Below are positions 43,938-54,124 of a DNA stretch of 64,000 bases, piece by piece. This stretch comes from Flavihumibacter sp. UBA7668 (GTDB taxonomy: Bacteria > Bacteroidota > Bacteroidia > Chitinophagales > Chitinophagaceae), in NCBI RefSeq assembly GCF_002483205.1, contig NZ_DLHM01000007.1:248001-312000 (forward strand), in the 5' to 3' direction. How positions within the stretch are numbered: position 1 is the stretch's first letter; each line of letters starts with the position of its first letter. Under the pieces are notes generated by a model. It had not been told where the DNA came from, did not search any database, and was given only the letters and a program-made list of their open reading frames with translations. A program made the position numbers and the translations under genes.

Positions 43938-45452
43938 TTATTCTATTTCAGGTGGATACATCCCTTGACGGGGATGAGCAATAGGAACTCCTGCTTTTTT
44001 ATCCCACCATATTTTACTGGTTAATAAATCGCCGCCAGGTAAACGATTGGCTGCTTCTGTTACATTGGTCTGATTTCTAAAAAACTCATCATATGGATAG
44101 GTAAGCCTGCGGGGAATCTGTCCCTCTGTATCACCCAAATTTCCTCCGGTCCAAATGCGGGGGTATCCCGTACGACGAAATTCGGCCCAGCCTTCATTAC
44201 TATTATAATAAATGGCAATCCATTTTTGAACAATAATTTGTTCCAGTTTTTCTTCATCAGTACCCATTAGAGTACCACCAGCACCAGCAAGAAAACTGGT
44301 AATATCACCAGCTGCAACTCCATATTGTTCCATTGAAGCCCGGATACCTAAAGCATATAGCTCTTGTGCGTCATCACTGGTCAATCCGGCAAGCGCAGCC
44401 TCCGCTTTTAGGAAATAAACTTCTGCAGCAGTCATTACAAACAATGTCATAATCGGTTGTAAAAAAGAGGCGGCCATTCTTGCAGTCGAGTCACTGGAGT
44501 ATCTGTTGCCCTCTGTGCCTGCCAATTGCATGGGCACGCCACGATATCCGGCTTCCGGAATCGGTGACGGAGTTGCAAAAACGGAGATACGGGGATCGTC
44601 GTATTTTTTGAGATTTTCAGTTAATGTAAAGGACACCACCATATTGTTAGGCGAAGTCTGATTTTTTGTAAAAAACTGATTCACATTGGCAGTATTGCCG
44701 TCATTAACAGTAGCCAATTTTACATTTTGGCTATTGGTTTCCAGCATGGGACTGTTTTCTAATTCCTGAACAATTTGCCGAGCCAGCTCAGGCTCCACAA
44801 AACGGATCCTGATTGCCAAACGCAAACGAAGAGAATTTGCGAATCGTTGCCAAAGGTCAACATTACCCTTCATCAATAAATCAGCATTGCCATAGGAAAT
44901 TTTGTCAGATGTTGCAGCCAATGCAGCCTCTGCTTCCTTCAGCTCTTTCAACAAATCCATATAAATTGATTCCTGCGTATCATATTTGGGTTGAAGAACC
45001 ATTTCATTAACATCTTTCAACGCATCAGTATATGGTATATCGCCATAGGCATCCGTAAGCTGATGAAATAACCAGGCTCTCCAGATTCGTGCCATATGGT
45101 GCTGGTTACTCAAATTTGGATCAGTAGCAGTGAGGCGAATAATCTCAGAAGTGTTGATAAGATAGTTTCTGTAAAACACATTATATGGATCGGCAAAGTT
45201 TCGTACCTGAAAAATATTACCGGATGCAGGGTTTTTATAATACCCTGCATATTCCATTATTGTACTATGATTATTAAATACATTAAAGACAGCCTGCTTT
45301 TGAACGGAGGACAGGAGGAGTGCCGGTCTGATTTTATCTTTTGTTATTAGCGTCGGATCGGTATTCGTTTCTTTAAAATCTTTGGTACAGCCTGCTACTA
45401 AAATACAGGCAGACAGGAACCAGCCGGAACGGGAAATAATATTGGGCTTCAT
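43938..45452 (-). CDS. SusD/RagB-like outer membrane lipoprotein, pair 2 (SusD-like_2 type)
   Basis: The 504-residue lipoprotein (LVAGC, Cys22) starts its mature chain with CTKDFKETNTDP. It follows the pair 1 SusD through all landmarks: WRAWLFHQLTDAYGDIPYTDAL, FANSLRLRLAIRIRF, FLKAEAALAGL, EGWAEFRRTGYPRIWTGG and the terminal PIAHPRQGMYPPEIE. It binds glycan at the surface together with the SusC upstream (18 bases away). Differences between the two copies lie mostly in the middle third, where SusD proteins contact ligand, which is compatible with distinct oligosaccharide preferences. Confidence 0.94.
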   Translation of the reverse strand: MKPNIISRSGWFLSACILVAGCTKDFKETNTDPTLITKDKIRPALLLSSVQKQAVFNVFNNHSTIMEYAGYYKNPASGNIFQVRNFADPYNVFYRNYLINTSEIIRLTATDPNLSNQHHMARIWRAWLFHQLTDAYGDIPYTDALKDVNEMVLQPKYDTQESIYMDLLKELKEAEAALAATSDKISYGNADLLMKGNVDLWQRFANSLRLRLAIRIRFVEPELARQIVQELENSPMLETNSQNVKLATVNDGNTANVNQFFTKNQTSPNNMVVSFTLTENLKKYDDPRISVFATPSPIPEAGYRGVPMQLAGTEGNRYSSDSTARMAASFLQPIMTLFVMTAAEVYFLKAEAALAGLTSDDAQELYALGIRASMEQYGVAAGDITSFLAGAGGTLMGTDEEKLEQIIVQKWIAIYYNSNEGWAEFRRTGYPRIWTGGNLGDTEGQIPRRLTYPYDEFFRNQTNVTEAANRLPGGDLLTSKIWWDKKAGVPIAHPRQGMYPPEIE

Positions 45453-45470
45453 GAATGTCTGATTTAAATA

Positions 45471-48400
45471 TTAAAAATTAAAAGAGAGGTTTACACCCAC
45501 GCTACGGGTAGCGGGCGTACCCGGAGATTCAAACCCCTGGGCTAATGCTGTAGGCGCATAAGATGCTTCGGGTGTTATTCCCATGAGCTTAAACATGGGA
45601 TCTCTGTATATATACAATAGGTTTCTGCCAACCAATGAAAGTTTGGCGTCTTTAAGAAAACTCTTTGGTAATAATTTCCCAATTGTATATCCAAGGGAAA
45701 CTTCTCTTAACGAAACGAAATCCGCCGGAATTACATAGTATTCGGAAATACCACCCCAGCCCATTGCTGAATAATATTCCTGGCGGCCAATCACCTGTGT
45801 ATTTTCAACAAATTTTCCATCGCCGTCCTGATAATAACCAGGAGCAATCAGATTATCCCCGTTTTCAGTAAACTTACCGGACCCTCCGGTGGTTTGTATA
45901 AATTTAGAATTCGAATAAATTTCACCACCTATTCTCATATCGATCAGCGCACTCAGAGAAAAACCTTTATACCGTATTGTATTCGTAATACCGGCAAGAA
46001 AATCGGGTTGGATATTTCCCAAAACTGACATCGTATCCGCTTTTTGGAAACTGCGGGTAGATGCGTTCAGCCAATAATCACCATCTGGTGTGCGTTTGAA
46101 ATCATATCCAACGATAGTACCATATGGCTGGCCGGGTCTGGCCTGAATGGTAGCGCCTTCAACACTTCCCATAGACAAGGTATTGATGCCCGGTGCAAGT
46201 GATACCACTTCTGAACGATTTCTTGAAAAATTCACCAGTACTTCCCAATTAAGATGCTTGTTTTTTACAGGAGTACCATATAGAAGAAATTCAAATCCAC
46301 GGTTTCTTATTTCACCTGCATTAATCAGCTTACTATTGAATCCGGTTGCTGCAGGAACATCAATTCCAAGTATCTGATTTTTTGCTGATGCATTATAGTA
46401 AGTGAAATCCAATCCAAGCCTGTTCTTAAATAACCGAAACTCAGCCCCCAACTCAATTGAAGTTGTAAGTTCATTTTTAAGATCAACCAAAGGAACACTG
46501 CTGCGAATATTAGCAAACTGCTGACCATTATACGTAACAGTTGATAAACTGTAACCGATTTGCGTCAGATAGGGGTTGGCGTCCTTTCCCGCCTGCGCAT
46601 AAGAAACCCTGATTTTTCCAAAGTCAAGCCAGGGAGTTTTCAAATCAAATGCATCTGTAAAAACAAAGCTGGTGCTGAAAGATGGATAGAAAAAAGAATA
46701 GTTGTTAATGCCTAATGTAGAGGACCAGTCGTTTCTTCCTGATACATCAAAGAAAAGAAAATTGTCATACGCTATCTGTCCCGTATAAAACAGGGAATTC
46801 ATTTTTTTCCGCTGGATCGTATTGGACGGAACAACTAAACCGGCATTTATTATATTGTAAACATCCGGGATATTCAGGTTATTGCCTTGTAAAGACATAG
46901 CTTCCTGTGTTCTGTTTAAATGATTACCTCCAAGAGATAGTGACCCTGTCCATTTGGATGCGAGATCTCCGCTGGCAGTTAAAAGGAGGTCTGTATTCTC
47001 TTCCTTCACTTTTATGAATTGGTCATTAATTTGTCCGCGGCGAAGATTACCCGACCCTGTAGGTGTCCCAAAACCAATTCTGGCAAATCGTACATCTGTA
47101 TAAAAATCAGTTCCGGAGCGTAATTGAAGGGATAACCAATCATTAAATTTGTATTTACCCATTACATACCCGATCATACGTTCACGGGAATCATTACTGA
47201 GAAATTCATTTAATATCCAGTATGGATTAAATGGTCGTCCATCTGTCCAGTTATTCGCTCTCCCATCAGGCATTTTATAGTCTTTCAACAAATCCATAGA
47301 AAGAAATGCTGGTGCACGGGTGAGTGCTGTTTGTACGGTATTAATTGACAATCCATTTCCGGGCCTGTTTTCTCCACCCTGCCGCACATAGTTCAATTTA
47401 CCTTCAAAATAAAGACGGCTCGTAGCATTAAATCCAACTTTTAAACTTACTGTCTGGCGCTTGAGTTTGGACGTTGGATAAATGCCACTGTTCCGCAGAT
47501 CAGAAAGTGAAAGTCGGTAATTTACTCGATCAGAACCTCCGGATACACCCACTGTATTGGTATAGGTGGAACCTGTTTTGTAAAAAGCCTTTATACGGTC
47601 TTCATCGATGGGTGAAAACTTTAGAATTCCTGCTTCAGGCCAGGTTGCAAGCACAACATCTGAACCGTCGAAACGCGGACCAAAACTTTCACCACCAGTC
47701 CAGCTTGGAAACCGCTTAACTGGCACACCGTCAACAACAGCATCCTCATAGGAGCTAAAGTCATTTCCATATCCGGGGCCCCATGTTTTCTGAAAAACAG
47801 GTGTGGTATTAATCGTTTCAAATGTGGCATTGGAATTAAAATCAATTTTAGCAGTTTTTCCTGCCTTTCCTTTTTTTGTAATAATAAGGATAACGCCGTT
47901 TGCCCCTCTTGATCCATAAAGAGCAGCAGCATTGGGCCCTTTCAATACAGTTATGTTTTCAATATCGTCTGGCAGAATATTACCGATTCCATCTCCGAAA
48001 TCTTTCTGTTGCCCAACAGAATTGTTAACATCAGGCGCGCCGATGGTTTGATTATCGATGGGAACTCCATCAACCACATATAAAGGTTGGTTATTACCCC
48101 CTAATGAACTTGCTCCACGAATATTTACATAAGATGAACCGCCGGCACCAGTATTTGTTGCACTAACAAATACACCGGCAACACGGCCTTTTAATGAATT
48201 TGCCACATTGGTTTCACGTGCTTCAACAAGGTCGCTGCCTTTTACAACCTGCGTGGAATAACCGATTGCTTTTTTCTGCTGCTCCATACCAAATGCCGTG
48301 ACTATAACTTCGGAGAGCTCTTTATTGGCATCGGAAAGTGTAACATTTATGGAAGACCTGCCATTAATAGGTATTGTTTGAATAGCCATACCTGTATATG

Positions 48401-48629
48401 AAAATTTAAGGGTACCCTTCAGATCAGGTACCTGGATGGAATACCTGCCCTTTTCATCGGTCATTACAGCCCGGGAATCTCCCTGGGTTACTGTTACTCC
48501 GGAAAGCGGCTTCCCATCCTGTTCAGATAGTACTGTACCGGAAACAGAAGCCGTTTGGGCAGAAACCCCCAAACTCATAATCATCCACAAAATCAGAGAT
48601 GAAAGATTTAGCAGCAATTTTAGTTTCAT
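45471..48629 (-). CDS. SusC/RagA-type TonB-dependent outer membrane transporter, pair 2
   Basis: The 1052-residue protein has a signal peptide ending GVSAQT, the carboxypeptidase-like domain (VLSEQDGKPLSGVTVTQGD), a TonB-box region (LSEVIVTAFGMEQQ), the plug (NVANSLKGRVAGVFV, PLYVVDGVPIDNQT, ALYGSRGANGVILIITKKG) and a barrel ending GVNLSFNF. Length and motif order are the same as in the SusC at 22509. The gene is preceded by the only long non-coding region of the window, which carries the 20-21-base repeats at 48949-49040. Confidence 0.95.
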   Translation of the reverse strand: MKLKLLLNLSSLILWMIMSLGVSAQTASVSGTVLSEQDGKPLSGVTVTQGDSRAVMTDEKGRYSIQVPDLKGTLKFSYTGMAIQTIPINGRSSINVTLSDANKELSEVIVTAFGMEQQKKAIGYSTQVVKGSDLVEARETNVANSLKGRVAGVFVSATNTGAGGSSYVNIRGASSLGGNNQPLYVVDGVPIDNQTIGAPDVNNSVGQQKDFGDGIGNILPDDIENITVLKGPNAAALYGSRGANGVILIITKKGKAGKTAKIDFNSNATFETINTTPVFQKTWGPGYGNDFSSYEDAVVDGVPVKRFPSWTGGESFGPRFDGSDVVLATWPEAGILKFSPIDEDRIKAFYKTGSTYTNTVGVSGGSDRVNYRLSLSDLRNSGIYPTSKLKRQTVSLKVGFNATSRLYFEGKLNYVRQGGENRPGNGLSINTVQTALTRAPAFLSMDLLKDYKMPDGRANNWTDGRPFNPYWILNEFLSNDSRERMIGYVMGKYKFNDWLSLQLRSGTDFYTDVRFARIGFGTPTGSGNLRRGQINDQFIKVKEENTDLLLTASGDLASKWTGSLSLGGNHLNRTQEAMSLQGNNLNIPDVYNIINAGLVVPSNTIQRKKMNSLFYTGQIAYDNFLFFDVSGRNDWSSTLGINNYSFFYPSFSTSFVFTDAFDLKTPWLDFGKIRVSYAQAGKDANPYLTQIGYSLSTVTYNGQQFANIRSSVPLVDLKNELTTSIELGAEFRLFKNRLGLDFTYYNASAKNQILGIDVPAATGFNSKLINAGEIRNRGFEFLLYGTPVKNKHLNWEVLVNFSRNRSEVVSLAPGINTLSMGSVEGATIQARPGQPYGTIVGYDFKRTPDGDYWLNASTRSFQKADTMSVLGNIQPDFLAGITNTIRYKGFSLSALIDMRIGGEIYSNSKFIQTTGGSGKFTENGDNLIAPGYYQDGDGKFVENTQVIGRQEYYSAMGWGGISEYYVIPADFVSLREVSLGYTIGKLLPKSFLKDAKLSLVGRNLLYIYRDPMFKLMGITPEASYAPTALAQGFESPGTPATRSVGVNLSFNF

Positions 48630-49055
48630 TTTATTTCGTATTTTGGTTCATAGAAATAAAATTAAACTTTTAGTAAGATTACAGATAATTTTTACTTTCG
48701 TTTTCTTATTATTTACTACCTGTAAATTAACATAAACAGATCTTAATCTATCTAACACAGTTCTAACTGCTGCTTACTATTTATTACGTCTTGATAGAAA
48801 GAAGATGAGAAGTCCAAGACTATACGTGGGTATACCAAATACCGTAAGATATATGTAAGATTAACGAAGGAAAACGAAGGATCAGCCTTTTGCTTACTTT
48901 GTAAATTAACTATATACAGTTGTAATTCAGCTTATTATAGCTTTGAAAAATCGGCTCATGTATCTAAATAATCAGCTCAAAACCCCATTAATTGGCTCAA
49001 ACCACCGATAATTGGCTCAAAATTTCACTCCATTGGCTCATTTCCTCTCCCCCAA
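48630..49055. other. Longest non-coding region (426 bases), upstream of susC pair 2
   Basis: It separates the start of susC pair 2 (48629) from the stop of the (alpha/alpha)6 glycosidase (49056); both genes are on the minus strand. I find no open reading frame of interest, no tRNA and no strong hairpin terminator for the glycosidase operon. The half near susC is AT-rich and should hold its promoter, but I could not fix a TTTG/TAnnTTTG pair. The half near the glycosidase carries the direct repeats listed separately. Confidence 0.7.
48949..49040. repeat. Array of five ATTGGCTCA-type direct repeats at 20-21-base spacing
   Basis: Copies of the nine-base unit begin at 48950 (ATCGGCTCA), 48971 (ATCAGCTCA), 48991 (ATTGGCTCA), 49011 (ATTGGCTCA) and 49032 (ATTGGCTCA), with steps of 21, 20, 20 and 21 bases. 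Three of the five extend to ten or more with trailing As. The bases between the copies are not conserved. A degenerate copy may lie near 48924 (AATTCAGCTTA). The regular two-turn spacing would put all copies on one face of the helix, as expected for a cooperative protein-binding array. The direction of action is not known. Confidence 0.75.
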
Positions 49056-51665
49056 CTACCTGACTTTGCGGATTCGAAACTTTTTAAATAACGCTGTATT
49101 TATTTCTCCCGACATATTTTCATTTGTGGAGCGAAAATCAAGCTGTAACTGATGTTTTCCCTTATTCAACTCAACCCGGATACAATTGCTGTAACCCCAA
49201 TCCTCCCATTTATCCTTCCCCCTTTGCGGAAAAACCAGCACTCCAATTGCCTTTTTATTCAACAGTATCGTTCGTACTGCGCATTTATTATCCGTATTAA
49301 CCGGACCATTGCCATTCGCATACTCCATATCAATATCATATACACCCGCCTGCTCTATATCAACTTGTATCGGAACAGTCGCCAGACCTTCCGCTTTAAC
49401 CGGAATTTCAGCCGCACTGAAATATTCCACCGGCTCACTGGCAAAGGATTCCACCCCTGCCTCATCCAATGCCAGCAATTGATATCGCCCTGTTTCCGTA
49501 ATAGTTTCACTGGTTGTATTTGCCCCAATAAGTTTCATCAACTCTCCATTCCGGAATAATTTATACTGCTTAACAGATGCCTGCGGCAACCAGTACAACC
49601 TGTTTTTATCTAAGCCCAGTTTAGGTTCTGCCAAACTGGTATAGCTGCCTGGTTTATAAATGGATTGTGGCGGGATGGCATCGCCTAATTCAATCTTTAT
49701 GGAATAATGCCCGGTCAGTTCTTTATTGATAAAAGCGGAATCAGATTTTACCCCATTCATGGTAACGGATACAACCCTGTTGCCATGTCCATTTACTTCA
49801 ATATCCAAAACAGCTCCACGATATTGAAAATTCTTCAACACCCGCTTCCCCATTAATGCTTCAGGAATAAATGGACGAAACAATAATCCCTCTTCCGTAA
49901 ACTGCATCCCAAATAAAACCTTATGCACCATCCCAATTTGTCCGGATAAACTCCAGAGCATATTACTTGAATTGATTTGTGTTCCTTTAAAATCGCCATT
50001 CTCTGCAACCAGATTTTCTTTATTGGTAAGAAACAGTGCTGCCGGCCGATAGATGGCCGCAATACTTTCCAGCACTGCAGGCTCATTATTTACTTTTGAA
50101 GCAGCCATTAACCAAAAGGATTGCACAAATGGCCATACCGCATTATTATGATAGGGAGGAATACCTGGTATATCAGGATAAATACAGGGAATGCCAAAAC
50201 TTGTAACCGGTGTATTCGAAACAATTTCTCTCTGCTGATCAGGTGTTGCCAAATCAAACAAAACGCACAATGCTTCGCCAAGTGCATCTGCCCTTGGAGA
50301 TCTTAGCTGATCACCTCTTCCATACAGGTACTGCGCATAATATTTCTTACCGGGAATCCATAAATATTGATTGACTGCATTCTTTATGCTTTCTGCCCGC
50401 TTTGAAAACTGCTCAGCCTGCGCTTCCTGATTCAATATCCCGGCCATTCGTGAAGCAATACTATTCGCCCGATAATGAACCGCATTGGTACTTAATGATC
50501 TCGATTCAAATATATCTGCAGGTTGCATCCAGGCCGGATAACTCTGTTCTCTCCAATCAAGAAAAGACGACTCTCCTTTTACCATTCCGGAAACTGGATC
50601 ATAGATTGTTACATAATCATCCTGCAGAGAATTCGAAATTATTTCATAGGCCTGCTCCAGCCATTTCAAATCACCTTCCACCAGATAAATTTCCCAGGCT
50701 GCTACTGCCCAAATCAGTCGGTCGCTCGAAACTGGCCAGGCACCACCCGTTCCTGTATCCTGAATTATTTTCTTTTTCGCATTAACCTTTCTAAGCAAAC
50801 TATTCCGGGCCGCTTCCGGCTGCATATAAGCCATCGACAATAAAATACTGTAACTCACATCTCTGGTCCATACACCGGCCCACTCTTTTCCGGTTCTTAA
50901 TGTTGTATCCGGCTCAATTGCATTCACCATCTCTTCCAAAGCCATATTATACAATGCATCAGACAACAAAAAATCGGATTGAAGAGTGGGATACCCACTG
51001 ATATCTTTGGTGAGCACCCATTTTTGTTCGTTCCCGGTTTGCGCAGATTCCTGATTTATTTCCAGCAGTACTTCATAAATCCCATCCCCATCCGGATCCT
51101 TTAATTCCAGTTCAGGGTGTTGCACCAGCTGACTAAAATCCCAGGTCAATGGCGCCGTACTGCCGGCTATATAAACTGATTTAAATTCTTCTTTTTTTAA
51201 TCGTTCCCCATTAAACAACTGATAATAACCAAGTTTGGAGAATGAATCCAATACCTCCCGCATATCCAGCTGTACAAGCAATTTAGTATTGGGTTTGATA
51301 TAGGCCGACTCTTCATGCTCCCGCAACTTAAGTTGCTGCCCAAATTTTATAAGCGGTGTCTTAACAGTTGACGCAGCGCCAAGTACATTGAAATGATGAT
51401 CGAGTCCGGATACCATTTCATTATCAATTCCGTTGATCGCAAACTTGAAATCAATGATTGATTTTTTATACGGATTAGCCGGACTCCGATAATCCGATAC
51501 CAGTTCTGTTGCAGAAACAGCTGTAGAAACAAATTCCCCCTGCACTACCTGATCCTTAAATAGCTGGTAAGCAGCAGATGTATATACTGGTTGATTGGAA
51601 TCACTACAAGCCATACTGAAAGTTACAACCAGCACAGACAGTAATTGAGATAAGTTGAACCGCAT
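49056..51665 (-). CDS. (alpha/alpha)6-barrel glycosidase lipoprotein, MGH1/GH63-like, with C-terminal CBM35-like domain
   Basis: The 869-residue lipoprotein (FSMAC, Cys20) has an N-terminal beta-rich domain with an EF-hand-like loop DPDGDGIYE near 190. A central helical barrel follows (about 230-640), with EWAGVWTRDVSYSILLSMAY (Asp269), GTGGAWPVSSDRLIWAVAAWEIY, YHNNAVWPFVQSFWLMAA and SSNMLWSLSGQIGM. Beta-sandwich domains come next, with a CBM35-like end (YDIDMEYANGNGPVNTD, LNKGKHQLQLDFRS). The WTRD and barrel pattern is shared by glycogen-debranching-like, GH63 and mannosylglycerate-hydrolase-like families. It follows GH31 after three bases and closes the alpha-glucan operon, so an exo-acting alpha-glucosidase role is likely. 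The family assignment is tentative. Confidence 0.75.
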   Translation of the reverse strand: MRFNLSQLLSVLVVTFSMACSDSNQPVYTSAAYQLFKDQVVQGEFVSTAVSATELVSDYRSPANPYKKSIIDFKFAINGIDNEMVSGLDHHFNVLGAASTVKTPLIKFGQQLKLREHEESAYIKPNTKLLVQLDMREVLDSFSKLGYYQLFNGERLKKEEFKSVYIAGSTAPLTWDFSQLVQHPELELKDPDGDGIYEVLLEINQESAQTGNEQKWVLTKDISGYPTLQSDFLLSDALYNMALEEMVNAIEPDTTLRTGKEWAGVWTRDVSYSILLSMAYMQPEAARNSLLRKVNAKKKIIQDTGTGGAWPVSSDRLIWAVAAWEIYLVEGDLKWLEQAYEIISNSLQDDYVTIYDPVSGMVKGESSFLDWREQSYPAWMQPADIFESRSLSTNAVHYRANSIASRMAGILNQEAQAEQFSKRAESIKNAVNQYLWIPGKKYYAQYLYGRGDQLRSPRADALGEALCVLFDLATPDQQREIVSNTPVTSFGIPCIYPDIPGIPPYHNNAVWPFVQSFWLMAASKVNNEPAVLESIAAIYRPAALFLTNKENLVAENGDFKGTQINSSNMLWSLSGQIGMVHKVLFGMQFTEEGLLFRPFIPEALMGKRVLKNFQYRGAVLDIEVNGHGNRVVSVTMNGVKSDSAFINKELTGHYSIKIELGDAIPPQSIYKPGSYTSLAEPKLGLDKNRLYWLPQASVKQYKLFRNGELMKLIGANTTSETITETGRYQLLALDEAGVESFASEPVEYFSAAEIPVKAEGLATVPIQVDIEQAGVYDIDMEYANGNGPVNTDNKCAVRTILLNKKAIGVLVFPQRGKDKWEDWGYSNCIRVELNKGKHQLQLDFRSTNENMSGEINTALFKKFRIRKVR

Positions 51666-51668
51666 CCT

Positions 51669-54122
51669 TTACTTTTTGATAAATTCCAACAACAGATCTG
51701 AACTCGAATATGCCTGCTCTATCGTACAGACCCGGGTTACTGCATCCCAGCTGAACCGCAGTTTCTTTTTGTTCACCAATACCTGCTTTGGTTTTGCATC
51801 TAACTGAATTTTTATTTTCCAGGAACGTTTTCCCACCGGTGTATATCCATTGTTAACAGCTGCTTTTACCAATACCTCAGTAGCATTCGATCGAACTGAA
51901 CAACTGATTGAAGTGGTACTGTTCTGTTTGTTCAGATAAGCGGTCGTTTCTCCATCATCTTCATATAAACGAAAACTGGCAGTTTGACTCAAATCCGGAG
52001 GAAATACCAGCAGAGTCATCGGATAATCCGGTTTTTCATGGATGTATTGCATCACCGGCATCATTGGAATAATGGAACCTTTTTTTACCAGCATCGGAAT
52101 TACATCCAGTGGTGCTGAATAATCGATTACCTGTCCGCCTTCAAATTGGATAGCCGGATTATTAAAATCAATCCAGTTTCCTTCGGGCAGATAGATTTTA
52201 TTTGTGCGGGCTCCTTTTTTAACAACAGGTGCTATCAGCAATTCTTTTCCAAACATGAATTGTTCATCGGCCGTATATCCGTTTATATCTTTTGGAAACT
52301 CCAGCACCATAGCACGCATAAGCGGCATTCCGGTTTCATGCGATTCTCCTGCATACGAATAGATATAGGGGAAAAGGCTGTATTTTAATTCAATGGATTC
52401 TTTACTGATTCTTTCCGCTTCTGTACCAAATAACCAGGGCTCCACCGCATTATTTCCTTCATGATGCGCCCTGCTCAACGGATTAAATATCCCAAACTGT
52501 AACCAGCGCACATACAACTCAGCCATAGCCGGATAGTCTTTTATATCACCGCAATACCCTGATATATCAGTTGCCCAGAAAGGAATTCCTCCCATACCGG
52601 CTGATAAGGCCAATGGAATCTGACTGGCGAGATTTGACCATCCGTCCAATACATCGTTTCCATTTCCTGAATCACCCGACCAGCCGAATGTATACCGCTG
52701 CAAACCCGCATAGGCGGCACGGGTCATTTGAAAAACCCGTTTACCCGGATTATGTTTTTCAAATTGTTCTTTTACTACCTTATCCCAGGTGAGGCCATAT
52801 ACATTATGAATTTCATCGTGCATACCCAGATAATGTTTCATATTCAGCCGGTCCGGGGCATCTTCATTACTCCAGGCAGGTTCTCCCATATCAGTCCAGA
52901 AACCTCTCACACCAACTGACAAAGGTTTTTGCTGCAACTTCCCCCACCAGTCCGCCACTCCGGGTTTGGTGAAGTCCACGACACTGCAATTGCCTCCCCA
53001 GGGCCAGGGCATATCATAGGATTTTCCGGTACGCTGATCCAATGCAAAATAGCCGAGTGAATCTGCCTGCCGCCATTGTTTCTGATTCGATTGTGAAACA
53101 ACCGGATCCTGTGAAACAATCACTTTAAACCCTTTCGCATCCAGGTCCTTCAACATCAATGCCGGATTCTGGTAACGTTCAGGATGCCAGTCGAAACTCT
53201 GCAAGGCATCCACCCAGCCGATATCCTGATAAATAATATCACAGGGAATATTTCGGGAGCGATAACCCGCTGCAATTTCGCGGGTCAGTTGTTCATTCGT
53301 CAGCAAACCCCTGCTCTGCGAAAAACCAAATGCCCATTTCGGTGGCAGAATCGGCTGGCCGGTTAAGGCGATGTATTGTTGAATTATCTCTTTGTAATCC
53401 TTCCCGTATAAAAAATAATAAATCAGTTCTCCACCAGGTGCTTCAAAAGAATAATATTGATCTGATTCGGTACCAAATCGAAAGACGGATTTGTGGGTAT
53501 TATCAAAAAATATTCCATACTGATAACTGCTCATGAAAAAAGGAATACTCTTATAAAGCGGATCATCCGTATTGGTGTAACAGGGCCGGTCACTGTTCCA
53601 CATCGTATAGGTACGGCCTCTTCTGTTTAATGGTCCCGCTTTTTCCCCCAATCCAATAAACTGTTCATCGGGTCTTAGCTGCTTATACGAAACAACTCTG
53701 GCAGAATCTTTCTCCAATCCTCTTTCTTTAAAATCACTCATCAGCAATCGCTGGTATTTATCAAAAACCTGTAACTGAAAAGGAGAACGGTTCACCCGGA
53801 TTCTCAATTGATCAGTAAACAATTCATAGGCCTGCGCCTGTTCATGGATCTGTAAGCTACCCACTGCATCAATGGAGTCGGTAATAACAGCAAAGGATTC
53901 ATTTTTCTTTTCAAATCGTCCATCCGGAGAAAACCAGATCTGAAAAAGCCCGTTTGCAAGCAGCTTCAATGAAACAGCTGCTTTATTATCTCCTTTAAAT
54001 ACTACAGTATTTCCTTTTACCTGATAACCAATACAATTACCGGGCGTTCGAACCTCCTGCGCTACTCCAGCCAGGAAAGCCAGTATCCCACTCAATAAAA
54101 CAAGGATCTTTTTCATAAGCAC
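51669..54122 (-). CDS. GH31-family alpha-glucosidase or alpha-xylosidase-like enzyme
   Basis: The 817-residue protein has a signal peptide (ending AGVAQE). An N-terminal galactose-mutarotase-like domain comes first, then the GH31 barrel: PPKWAFGFSQSRGLL, the catalytic nucleophile Asp411 in GFWTDMGEPAW, and acid/base Asp484 in FGWSGDSGNGNDVL. FWATDISGYCGD, SRAHHEGN and the C-terminal beta domains complete the layout. In the family these cleave alpha-1,4 or alpha-1,6-linked glucose or xylose from non-reducing ends. Next to a GH66 dextranase and a susCD-susE set it probably turns isomalto-oligosaccharides into glucose in the periplasm. It lies two bases from the GH66 gene. Confidence 0.92.
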   Translation of the reverse strand: MLMKKILVLLSGILAFLAGVAQEVRTPGNCIGYQVKGNTVVFKGDNKAAVSLKLLANGLFQIWFSPDGRFEKKNESFAVITDSIDAVGSLQIHEQAQAYELFTDQLRIRVNRSPFQLQVFDKYQRLLMSDFKERGLEKDSARVVSYKQLRPDEQFIGLGEKAGPLNRRGRTYTMWNSDRPCYTNTDDPLYKSIPFFMSSYQYGIFFDNTHKSVFRFGTESDQYYSFEAPGGELIYYFLYGKDYKEIIQQYIALTGQPILPPKWAFGFSQSRGLLTNEQLTREIAAGYRSRNIPCDIIYQDIGWVDALQSFDWHPERYQNPALMLKDLDAKGFKVIVSQDPVVSQSNQKQWRQADSLGYFALDQRTGKSYDMPWPWGGNCSVVDFTKPGVADWWGKLQQKPLSVGVRGFWTDMGEPAWSNEDAPDRLNMKHYLGMHDEIHNVYGLTWDKVVKEQFEKHNPGKRVFQMTRAAYAGLQRYTFGWSGDSGNGNDVLDGWSNLASQIPLALSAGMGGIPFWATDISGYCGDIKDYPAMAELYVRWLQFGIFNPLSRAHHEGNNAVEPWLFGTEAERISKESIELKYSLFPYIYSYAGESHETGMPLMRAMVLEFPKDINGYTADEQFMFGKELLIAPVVKKGARTNKIYLPEGNWIDFNNPAIQFEGGQVIDYSAPLDVIPMLVKKGSIIPMMPVMQYIHEKPDYPMTLLVFPPDLSQTASFRLYEDDGETTAYLNKQNSTTSISCSVRSNATEVLVKAAVNNGYTPVGKRSWKIKIQLDAKPKQVLVNKKKLRFSWDAVTRVCTIEQAYSSSDLLLEFIKK

Positions 54123-54124
54123 AT

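Noticed and set aside
48949..49040. CRISPR array
   Set aside because: Repeat units are only about 9-10 bases, spacers about 11, and no cas genes are present; a protein-binding array is more likely.
49041..49055. Terminator after the alpha-glucan operon
   Set aside because: No stem-loop followed by a U tract is visible on the minus strand near the stop codon.
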